From an uncultured Pseudanabaenaceae cyanobacterium (GTDB lineage: Bacteria > Cyanobacteriota > Cyanobacteriia > PCC-9006 > JAAUQQ01), in the NCBI GenBank assembly GCA_938015405.1, contig CALLPZ010000248.1:1-5417 (forward strand): a stretch of 5,417 nt of DNA, read 5' to 3'. Shown here in pieces: positions 1-5,279 of the stretch. Made by a program: the position numbers and the translations under genes. A model generated the notes under the pieces. It was given only the letters and a program-made list of their open reading frames with translations, had not been told where the DNA came from and searched no databases. Position 1 is the first letter of the stretch. The number at the start of each line of letters is the position of its first letter.

Positions 1-44
1 CAAAAATCGCATCGATTATGGATGATCCATGGGGGGACATCTGC

Positions 45-50
45 TAATAT
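45..50 (+). promoter_or_regulatory. Candidate -10 box for tRNA-Cys
   Basis: The hexamer TAATAT ends 17 bases before the mature tRNA 5' end, a reasonable place for a -10 element that would start a short 5' leader for RNase P to remove. No TTGACA-like -35 box stands 16-18 bases upstream. Instead a small inverted repeat, ATGGAT-G-ATCCAT, lies at 18-30. The call rests on position and AT content only. Confidence 0.25.
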
Positions 51-67
51 TAGAAGCCGAAAGGCAC

Positions 68-139
68 GGCGACATGGCCAAGTGGTAAGGCAAGGGTCTG
101 CAAAATCCTCATCCCCCGGTTCGAATCCGGGTGTCGCCT
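68..139 (+). tRNA. trnC: tRNA-Cys (anticodon GCA)
   Basis: The sequence folds into a complete cloverleaf. The acceptor stem is 68-74 with 132-138, a perfect 7 bp. The D stem is GCC 77-79 with GGC 89-91. The anticodon stem is 93-97 with 105-109, including one G-T pair, around the loop CTGCAAA, which places anticodon GCA at 100-102. The T stem is CCCGG 115-119 with CCGGG 127-131 around the loop TTCGAAT. The discriminator base at 139 is T, the usual identity base of cysteine tRNAs. The following bases are TCG, so the 3' CCA is not encoded and must be added after transcription. No introns or mismatched stems are seen. Confidence 0.97.
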
Positions 140-143
140 TCGA

Positions 144-190
144 ACAAAACCCACTTACTCAATTGAGTAAGTGGGTTTTGTACTTTTTTT
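144..190 (+). terminator. Rho-independent terminator of tRNA-Cys
   Basis: A hairpin begins five bases after the tRNA. Positions 144-181 form one uninterrupted perfect palindrome of 38 bases: 17-bp arms around the self-complementary centre AATT. A run of seven T follows at 184-190. The T-run lies only on the + side, so it serves the tRNA transcript. The absence of any unpaired loop base is unusual; as RNA the AATT would form the loop. Confidence 0.85.
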
Positions 191-363
191 CTCCTACGTA
201 ATCATCAGAGTTGGTTCAGTGCTTTGGCGTATATTCGGATCAACTCAGGGTTACTGAGTAGGGCTTTCTGCTAGAAGATTTCGTTTGCGAGATTCTATGC
301 CGTGGTTGGGGATTTCCCTCGCTATTGATAAGCCTGAGTCACAGCGTCTACCCATTCTTGAAT

Positions 364-651
364 ATGCGACAGGTCAGGCTTGTTCCCAGTCACCCGATTC
401 CAGGGCGTCTTTTTTCTGGCATCTCCAAATACCGAGACTTAACGGTTAACTTCGTTATTTTCAGTGGCTCTCTCTGGCTACTGTCTAGTCCCCGCCTCCT
501 GGGTGGTTTGCATCGCTTCTCTGACTTGCTAGAGCAGTGGCTAGTGACTGGGCATCTTGGCCATCTGCCTGGTTTCTTGATATTTGCTGCGATCGCAGCC
601 ACGGTCTTCTTCGTGCAAGAGATCGAAAAACGCCGCCAACGGAAGCCCTAG
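364..651 (+). CDS. Hypothetical small membrane protein
   Basis: I do not recognise this protein. From ATG at 364 it is 95 residues. The frame also extends to a TTG at 325 (108 residues) and stays open back to 262. No Shine-Dalgarno sequence precedes either start, so the start is uncertain. Counted from TTG 325, it has a hydrophobic stretch at about 39-54 (LTVNFVIFSGSLWLL). A stronger one at about 81-97 (LPGFLIFAAIAATVFF) is followed by a basic tail EKRRQRKP. This suggests two membrane segments with a positively charged cytoplasmic C-terminus. It contains a HIP1 site at 589-596. Its last codons overlap the purM terminator on the other strand, which either limits the gene or argues against it. 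It could be a real cyanobacterial orphan or a chance frame; no function is proposed. Confidence 0.42.
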   Translation: MRQVRLVPSHPIPGRLFSGISKYRDLTVNFVIFSGSLWLLSSPRLLGGLHRFSDLLEQWLVTGHLGHLPGFLIFAAIAATVFFVQEIEKRRQRKP

Positions 652-667
652 CGCTTCGTCAACGGCG
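626..667 (-). terminator. Rho-independent terminator of purM
   Basis: Read on the minus strand, 667-653 pairs with 646-631. The 15 pairs include three G-T wobbles, with one bulged base at 641 and the 6-base loop GCTAGG at 652-647. Five T follow at once at 630-626. The hairpin starts 34 bases after the purM stop codon. The match of position, GC-rich stem base (CGCCG/CGGCG) and T-run makes it a good intrinsic terminator. It lies within the 3' end of the small + strand reading frame, covering its stop codon. Confidence 0.72.
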
Positions 668-701
668 TGAGACATAGCCTTATCTCAATCTGGTCTGGGT
701 G

Positions 702-1736
702 CTATTGGGGCAAGCCCAGGACTTCTCCATGTCCAGCAACCACCTCACCAACCTGCCAAGCGGCTAACCCCTGCCCTTGGAAGAAAGCCGTCACCTCGCT
801 TGCGACTGCCGGGGGCACGATCACCACATAGCCCACTCCCATATTGAAGGTTTCAAACATCGCGCGATCGCCCACGCCCCCTGCCTCCTGCAACCAACGG
901 AACACCGCAGATCGCTCCCAAGAGGTGGTATCAATCTGAATACTTGTGCCCTCACCCAGGCAGCGAGGTAGATTCTCTGGCAAGCCACCCCCGGTGTTGT
1001 GAGCCATGGCGTGAATCTGGTTTCCCCAGGGTTTCTTCAGCGCTTCTAGGACTGGCTTTACATAGAGCTGCGTTGGGGCGAGGAACACATCTCCGAGGGT
1101 TTTCTCCCCAAAGGCATCTACTTTGGCTGTCCAGTCCAGTCCCTGGGTCTCCACAATCTTACGCACCAGGCTATAGCCATTGCTATGGACTCCACTGCTG
1201 GGCAAGGCTATGACCGCGTCGCCCACAGCCACCTGGGAGCCATCAATAATCTTGGACTTCTCGACGATGGCTACACAGAATCCTGCTAGGTCATACTCTC
1301 CCTCTCCGTAGAAGCCTGGCATTTCCGCTGTTTCCCCCCCAGACAGGGCACAGCCCGACTGTTTGCAGCCCTCTGCAATGCCGCTCACCACCCCAGCTAG
1401 CTGATCTTCATTGAGTTTGCCTGTCGCGATGTAATCGAGGAAGAAGAGTGGCTCTGCTCCACAGGTGAGTACGTCATTGACACACATTGCCACCAGATCG
1501 ATACCAACGGTGTCATGGCGATCTAGTTGGTGGGCGAGTTTGAGCTTCGTGCCCACGCCATCGGTGCCCGAGACCAAGACCGGTTGACGGTAGCCTTCAG
1601 GAATTTCGAATAGTCCCCCAAAGCCTCCTAGCCCACCTAATACGCCGGGGCGGTGGGTTTGGGCCACCATGTCTTTGATGCGTGAGACAAACTGCCGTCC
1701 CGCCTCAACATCTACACCCGCTGCCCGATAGTCCAT
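702..1736 (-). CDS. purM: Phosphoribosylformylglycinamidine cyclo-ligase (AIR synthetase)
   Basis: PurM closes the imidazole ring in de novo purine synthesis: FGAM + ATP gives AIR + ADP + phosphate, in the cytoplasm, normally as a dimer. The protein is 344 residues, the family's usual length, and appears complete. It opens with the conserved MDYRAAGVDVEAG. Family motifs follow in order: GTDGVGTK at 57-64, MCVNDVL at 84-90, GGETAEMPG at 133-141, SSGVHSNGYSL at 180-190 and HNTGGGLPENLPR at 246-258. These cover the N-terminal AIRS domain (about 50-160) and the C-terminal AIRS domain (about 170-340). The ATG at 1736 is well supported: AAGGA at 1748-1744 sits 7 bases upstream on the minus strand, and the family N-terminus begins there. 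The one oddity is Asn247 in HNTGGG, where I recall Ile in many homologues. The gene stands alone, converging on the small reading frame and diverging from rlpA. Confidence 0.98.
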   Translation of the reverse strand: MDYRAAGVDVEAGRQFVSRIKDMVAQTHRPGVLGGLGGFGGLFEIPEGYRQPVLVSGTDGVGTKLKLAHQLDRHDTVGIDLVAMCVNDVLTCGAEPLFFLDYIATGKLNEDQLAGVVSGIAEGCKQSGCALSGGETAEMPGFYGEGEYDLAGFCVAIVEKSKIIDGSQVAVGDAVIALPSSGVHSNGYSLVRKIVETQGLDWTAKVDAFGEKTLGDVFLAPTQLYVKPVLEALKKPWGNQIHAMAHNTGGGLPENLPRCLGEGTSIQIDTTSWERSAVFRWLQEAGGVGDRAMFETFNMGVGYVVIVPPAVASEVTAFFQGQGLAAWQVGEVVAGHGEVLGLPQ

Positions 1737-1821
1737 GGTCGTTTCCTTGCTTGCACTGGCGATGCCTATTCTTTTGCTTTGCTAGTGCCGAAAATCGACT
1801 GGAAGAAAGCGGAGGAATGGG

Positions 1822-1829
1822 GCGATCGC
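1822..1829. repeat. HIP1 octamer GCGATCGC
   Basis: This is the cyanobacterial highly iterated palindrome. Four further exact copies lie at 589-596 (inside the 14-bp palindrome GCTGCGATCGCAGC), 864-871, 4359-4366 and 4499-4506. One copy per kilobase is far above chance and marks the DNA as cyanobacterial. This copy is the only one outside a called gene. It falls where the purM transcript would start if the -10 box at 1838-1833 is real. Confidence 0.9.
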
Positions 1830-1832
1830 AAC

Positions 1833-1838
1833 TTTATA
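1833..1838 (-). promoter_or_regulatory. Candidate -10 box of purM
   Basis: On the minus strand the hexamer TATAAA (1838 to 1833) lies about 97 bases upstream of the purM ATG. At a 17-base spacing the -35 hexamer would be TCCGGG, which does not resemble TTGACA. It is instead the centre of a palindrome at 1849-1867. The promoter would therefore be a weak or regulator-dependent one. This is inferred from position and composition. Confidence 0.35.
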
Positions 1839-1848
1839 TTGTGCAGGT

Positions 1849-1867
1849 TCACTCTCCCGGAGAGTGA
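1849..1867. promoter_or_regulatory. 19-bp palindrome, possible operator upstream of purM
   Basis: TCACTCTCC-C-GGAGAGTGA is a perfect inverted repeat with 9-bp arms and a single central base. It covers the place where a -35 box for purM would lie relative to the candidate -10 at 1838-1833. No T-run follows on either strand, so a terminator is unlikely. A near-gapless arm arrangement suits a dimeric DNA-binding protein better than an RNA hairpin. It does not match the NtcA pattern GTA-N8-TAC. The regulator is unknown. Confidence 0.35.
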
Positions 1868-2315
1868 GGGTTCAAATTATTTCTTGAAAACCTTGGCTGT
1901 CACTGATTAATAAATCTGATGAATCCCATCAACTTGCTTTGTCATCGTCCGGAAACTTTGATTTGAATTCCCCGGTGATTCATCTACGAAAGAATTCTGA
2001 ATTGTTCTTTGTTTTTGATGAGTTAAAAATAAAACTGTCTATACGTAATAGGCTTGAAAAGCCTTGTAGATAGGTGGTTTTAAAAGTCAAGATTCACTGA
2101 ATATCAGTTGAGCTACGTAAGGAATTGCATTTTCTCGAATTTTTCTATGGAGCTCAGTAAAATAGCCTAGATGTGGCTTGGGAGTGGGCTTTTGAGTTAC
2201 GAAAGGGCACATTAAAGTTTAGAAAAATTCATTTCTTACCAGCGTCAATGCGATGTTCACCATCAATTGTTCATGGTAGGGTCATGAAGTTATGTGAACT
2301 GGATGGACCGAATCA
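1868..2315. other. AT-rich intergenic region without a convincing gene
   Basis: This stretch between purM and the rlpA leader holds no reading frame I can support. The GTG frame at 2173-2391 has no SD, no recognisable protein and unlikely composition. It does hold several small inverted repeats: TGATG/CATCA at 1917-1931, GATGAATC/GATTCATC at 1918-1925 and 1977-1984, AGGCTT-GAA-AAGCCT at 2050-2064, and ACTGA-ATA-TCAGT at 2096-2108. TACGTAA occurs at 2042 and 2114. TAAAAT at 2158-2163 could be a -10 box toward rlpA but has no good -35 partner. A rlpA promoter presumably lies here, but I cannot place it. Confidence 0.5.
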
Positions 2316-2429
2316 GGCTTGCTTCTTGAAGCCGTCCGGCTTGCCCGTCAAGCAAGCGGACCCAGCGATAGAGAAGAGCATCAGCTATTGATCAAGCGTA
2401 CTAATCCAAACGTCTTGTGAGCTGATAGC
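2316..2429 (+). promoter_or_regulatory. Structured 5' leader upstream of rlpA
   Basis: Three hairpins can form in the putative rlpA leader. The first is GGCTT 2316-2320 with AAGCC 2329-2333. The second is 2334-2344 (GTCCGGCTTGC) with 2352-2361 (GCAAGCGGAC), 10 pairs with one bulged G. The third is ATCAGCT 2380-2386 with AGCTGAT 2420-2426. A competing pairing joins GCTTGCTT 2317-2324 with AAGCAAGC 2350-2357, which would break the first two. No T-run follows, so this is not a simple terminator. The block ends 32 bases before the rlpA ATG. It could be a cis-regulatory RNA or chance structure, and I do not assign it to a known riboswitch class. Confidence 0.3.
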
Positions 2430-2461
2430 CCCAAAGCCTATGCTGAACTCAATCCTCAAAT

Positions 2462-3490
2462 ATGCAATACAAACCTTTGGGCAACGCTGTTGCCGTGGTC
2501 CTCGCTTCTGTTGTTGGTTTATCTATCACTGCCAGCATCAAACCACTTCAAGCTGAGACCTCCGACGACGCCATGAGCGAAGTCACTGCAAACGTTTCTG
2601 CCGAGTCCGACAGCGCTGCCCAGCCCGAGACCGAAGTTAGCCTCGATGTTGTGAAGGTGGGTGAGTCTTCCTCCCAGCAACAAGTCAAAGTGGCAGAGGA
2701 AACAATTCCCGCCATTGCAAAAGTTTTTCCCCATGTTGCCGACGATAGGCAAGCCGCCACAGTCTACGTCCGCAATATTCCTGTTCTGACCTTCCTCGGT
2801 GACGCTGTACAAGCTGAGAAGGCTGAGCAAGATTCAACTGAGCTTCGTAAGCTTGCTGCGACCAAAGTTGCTCCACCTGATGTTGATCAGCCCCTTTGGA
2901 AAGCCAATAAGTTAGTCGCTGAGTTTAACCAGCTCAATCGGACGGGTAAGGCCAACGGAGAAGAGATTTCTGTTCGTTGGGAAGATGACTTATACATCAT
3001 CGAGCACGGCGAAGATGTGCTGGTGACCCTGGACGAAGACGCCATTCTACCTGACACCACGGGGGCTTCTGCAGAAGATGCACTCCAGGCAACCAATCGC
3101 TTGCGTCGCCTGCTGGGTCAGGAAGAAGCATCTGCACTGACAGAAGTCGCTGACTTGCCTGCTCCTCCTGAGCCTGAACCCCATGTGGTTGCCTATGGTG
3201 GCAGCTTCTACGAGCAAGGTGAAGCTTCTTGGTATGGTCCTGGCTTCCATGGCAACTTAACTGCCAATGGTGAAAGGTATAACCAATGGGCTATGACCGC
3301 AGCTCATAAGTATTTGCCTTTTGGCACTGTGGTTCGTGTGACGAACCTTTATAGCGGTGCTGCTGCTGTGGTCCGCATCAACGATCGCGGTCCCTATGCT
3401 CACGGTCGTGTGATTGACCTCTCCGCTGCTGCAGCTGATGTCATTGGCATGGATGGCGTTGCCAGCGTTCGCATCGATATCCTGAACTAG
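2462..3490 (+). CDS. rlpA: RlpA-like septal ring lytic transglycosylase family protein (DPBB domain)
   Basis: This is a 342-residue exported protein. Bacterial RlpA proteins act on peptidoglycan, in some species as lytic transglycosylases cutting naked glycan strands at the septum; activity here is inferred. Residues 1-31 look like a signal peptide: Lys4, a hydrophobic run at about 8-25, and a likely cut after LQA at 31. There is no cysteine and so no lipobox, unlike the E. coli lipoprotein. An acidic linker follows (about 32-85). Next comes a region (about 85-235) with AATVYVRNIPVLTFLG at 98-113 and DALQATNRLRRLLGQ at 206-220, features I associate with cyanobacterial RlpA proteins. The C-terminal double-psi beta-barrel has GEASWYGPGFHGNLTANGE (253-271), TAAHKYLPFGT (279-289) and INDRGPYAHGRVIDLS (306-321). 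His282 and Asp308 match the conserved residues linked to catalysis. No SPOR domain follows. The ATG has no SD, but the signal peptide fits it. Confidence 0.92.
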   Translation: MQYKPLGNAVAVVLASVVGLSITASIKPLQAETSDDAMSEVTANVSAESDSAAQPETEVSLDVVKVGESSSQQQVKVAEETIPAIAKVFPHVADDRQAATVYVRNIPVLTFLGDAVQAEKAEQDSTELRKLAATKVAPPDVDQPLWKANKLVAEFNQLNRTGKANGEEISVRWEDDLYIIEHGEDVLVTLDEDAILPDTTGASAEDALQATNRLRRLLGQEEASALTEVADLPAPPEPEPHVVAYGGSFYEQGEASWYGPGFHGNLTANGERYNQWAMTAAHKYLPFGTVVRVTNLYSGAAAVVRINDRGPYAHGRVIDLSAAAADVIGMDGVASVRIDILN

Positions 3491-3566
3491 GCCATGGCTT
3501 GGTTTCAGTGATGCATAGGCCATAGATTCGAGGCATTCTCCTCGGACTGCATTGGCGCTTTATGAT

Positions 3567-3622
3567 GAATGGGGTTTGTTTGACTGGCTTGTAAAGGCCG
3601 TTGAACAGGCCCCATTTTGTTT
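3567..3622 (+). terminator. Rho-independent terminator of rlpA
   Basis: A long hairpin pairs 3567-3588 with 3597-3617. It has 21 pairs, five of them G-T wobbles, with one bulged T at 3585 and the 8-base loop TTGTAAAG. The four G-C pairs at 3571-3574/3610-3613 are near its base. TTTTGTTT follows at 3615-3622, a slightly broken U-tract. It lies 76 bases after the rlpA stop and 49 bases before the chosen panC/cmk start. This separates the two genes and argues against starting PanC at the upstream TTG 3617, which is inside the hairpin. Confidence 0.72.
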
Positions 3623-3655
3623 GGCTATTCTTTTGGGCGATTGTTCTTGAGTCTT

Positions 3656-3664
3656 GAGGTGGAG
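3656..3664 (+). promoter_or_regulatory. Ribosome binding site that fixes the panC/cmk start
   Basis: GAGGTGGAG lies just upstream of TTG 3671, with GAGGTGG ending 8 bases and GGAG ending 6 bases before it. It is the strongest SD-like sequence in the window. It selects TTG 3671 over the in-frame TTG at 3617, which would add 18 non-homologous residues and start inside a terminator hairpin. Confidence 0.75.
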
Positions 3665-3670
3665 AAGATT

Positions 3671-5254
3671 TTGCGCTGTTTTACGACTATCTCTGCCTTG
3701 CAGTGCCACCTCTCTCAGCAATTGGTCCGCGCCGTAGAAGCCAATGCTGAAGCCCCAAGCGTTGGCTTTGTGCCGACGATGGGGGCACTCCACATTGGCC
3801 ACCAGAGCTTGATTGAGCGGGCCAGGGCTAACAATGACATTGTGGTCGTCTCCATCTTTGTAAATCCGCTTCAGTTTGGCCCAGCGGAAGACCTGGGCAA
3901 TTACCCTCGACCGCTGGATGCAGATAAGGCCCTCTGCGAAGCGGCTGGTGTGGATGTTCTTTTCATGCCCACGCCGGACAGTCTTTATGGGGAAGCGGGG
4001 CGGGACCCCCAGCACAAGCTCACCCAAGTCATTCCACCCGCCGCTATGATGAATTGCCTCTGCGGCAAGTCTCGAACTGGTCATTTTGAGGGAGTGGCGA
4101 CGGTTGTGACGAAGTTGTTAAGTATTGTGCGTCCTACCCGGGCCTACTTTGGCGAAAAGGATGCTCAGCAGTTGGCGATTATTCGTCGCTTGGCGCTGGA
4201 GCTCAATTTGCCGGGGCAGATCATTGGCTGTCCCATTGTGCGAGAGCCAAGTGGATTGGCCTACAGCTCCCGGAATGCTTACCTGTCAACGGATGAGCGA
4301 GACCAGGCAACGGCATTGAGCCAAGGGTTGCGTTTAGCTGCAGAACGCTTTGCTCAGGGCGATCGCAACGCTGAGGTTTTGAAAACGTTAGTGCGAGATC
4401 ATGTGGAGTCCCAGCTGGGCTATTCGCCGGAATACGTCGAGCTAGTGCATCCCGACAGCTTAGAATCGTTAGAGACCGTAGAGGAGATAGGACTTTTGGC
4501 GATCGCAGCCCAGGTCGGCACCGCCCGACTCATCGACAACACCGTATTAGCAGAGCGCAAGGCCATCATTGCCATTGACGGCCCGGCAGGTGCTGGAAAA
4601 TCCACCGTCACCCGTCGCATTGCCCAGGCGCTGGGTTTGCGCTATCTGGACACCGGAGCGATGTACCGTGCCCTGACCTGGCTGGTGCTGGATGCAGGCA
4701 TCGACATGGCGGATGAAGCTGCGGTGGCGGAGCTGATGGGCACGAGCGAGATTCGCTTTGAATTTCCAGAGCTGAGCCAGGATGATGATGCACCTCAGCT
4801 GACTCGGGTGTGGGTCAATGGGACGGAAGTGACCCAGGCGATTCGGGAGCCCCATGTGAGCCGGAATGTATCTACTGTCGCGGCTCAGCGCCTTGTTCGT
4901 GAGCACTTGGTGGAGCAGCAGCGTCACTATGGCGTGGCAGGCAATATCGTCGCGGAAGGGCGAGATATTGGTACGACTGTGTTCCCCGATGCTGAATTGA
5001 AGATTTTCCTGACTGCCACCAGTGTTGAGCGAGCGCGGCGACGTTTAGCGGATATGGAACAGCAGGGCCAGGAATTGCCGACGCTGGAGGCTTTGGAGAA
5101 GGAGATTTCGGAGCGTGATCATAAGGACAGCACTCGTGAGGTGTCGCCATTAAAGAAGGCGGAGGATGCGATTGAAGTGCTGACTGATGGCCTGACGATT
5201 GAGCAGGTGACGGACAAGATTGTTTCGCTGTATGGGGATGAGGGCTATCGCTAA
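3671..5254 (+). CDS. panC/cmk: Bifunctional pantothenate synthetase / cytidylate kinase
   Basis: The fused enzyme has 527 residues. The N-terminal half makes pantothenate from pantoate, beta-alanine and ATP. The C-terminal half phosphorylates CMP and dCMP with ATP. Both act in the cytoplasm. PanC (about 1-290) shows PTMGALHIGH at 35-44 with the HIGH-type ATP site, FVNPLQF at 63-69, NYPR at 77-80, GHFEGVATVVTKL at 137-149, FGEKDAQQL at 160-168 and SSRNAYL at 199-205. Cmk (about 297-527) shows the P-loop GPAGAGKST at 304-312, LDTGAMYRALTW at 326-337, REPHVSRNVSTVAA at 392-405, EGRDIGTTVFPDAE at 429-442 and ERDHKDSTREVSPLKKAEDA at 481-500. The halves join in one frame without a stop or frameshift, so the fusion is genuine and is the known cyanobacterial form. 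The start is TTG, chosen because MRCFTT matches PanC N-termini and an SD precedes it. There is no clear terminator before the insertion element downstream. Confidence 0.97.
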   Translation: MRCFTTISALQCHLSQQLVRAVEANAEAPSVGFVPTMGALHIGHQSLIERARANNDIVVVSIFVNPLQFGPAEDLGNYPRPLDADKALCEAAGVDVLFMPTPDSLYGEAGRDPQHKLTQVIPPAAMMNCLCGKSRTGHFEGVATVVTKLLSIVRPTRAYFGEKDAQQLAIIRRLALELNLPGQIIGCPIVREPSGLAYSSRNAYLSTDERDQATALSQGLRLAAERFAQGDRNAEVLKTLVRDHVESQLGYSPEYVELVHPDSLESLETVEEIGLLAIAAQVGTARLIDNTVLAERKAIIAIDGPAGAGKSTVTRRIAQALGLRYLDTGAMYRALTWLVLDAGIDMADEAAVAELMGTSEIRFEFPELSQDDDAPQLTRVWVNGTEVTQAIREPHVSRNVSTVAAQRLVREHLVEQQRHYGVAGNIVAEGRDIGTTVFPDAELKIFLTATSVERARRRLADMEQQGQELPTLEALEKEISERDHKDSTREVSPLKKAEDAIEVLTDGLTIEQVTDKIVSLYGDEGYR

Positions 5255-5279
5255 CCTTTCGCTTGGTTCCAATGTGATA

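Noticed and set aside
145..190. trnC 3' end as a phage or island attachment site
   Set aside because: No integrase gene and no second copy of the tRNA 3' end are visible in the window; the palindrome and T-run are explained as a terminator.
777..971. Plus-strand frames inside purM (also 944-1213 and 1682-1867)
   Set aside because: They are antisense shadows of a well-supported gene and show no family features.
2173..2391. 72-residue reading frame starting at GTG
   Set aside because: No SD, no recognisable motif, and a sequence context that looks like leader RNA: its 3' part is the hairpin-forming block at 2316-2361.
2305..2405. ydaO-type (c-di-AMP) riboswitch in the rlpA leader
   Set aside because: The words CCGAATC (2308-2314), CCCGTCA and GGACCCA resemble parts of this class, and the class is known near cell-wall hydrolase genes. 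The expected GGGGTGAAT-like block is missing and the words are not in the usual order.
3488..3523. Direct repeat TAGGCCAT (3488-3495 and 3516-3523)
   Set aside because: Only two 8-base copies after rlpA, one including the stop codon; likely chance and not an array or attachment site.
3527..3546. Hairpin TTCGAGG/CCTCGGA as the rlpA terminator
   Set aside because: The 7-pair stem is not followed by a T-run; the much longer hairpin at 3567-3617 with TTTTGTTT is the better candidate.
3560..4084. 174-residue minus-strand frame opposite panC
   Set aside because: It overlaps the conserved PanC motifs on the other strand and has no recognisable domain; a shadow of the GC-rich coding frame.
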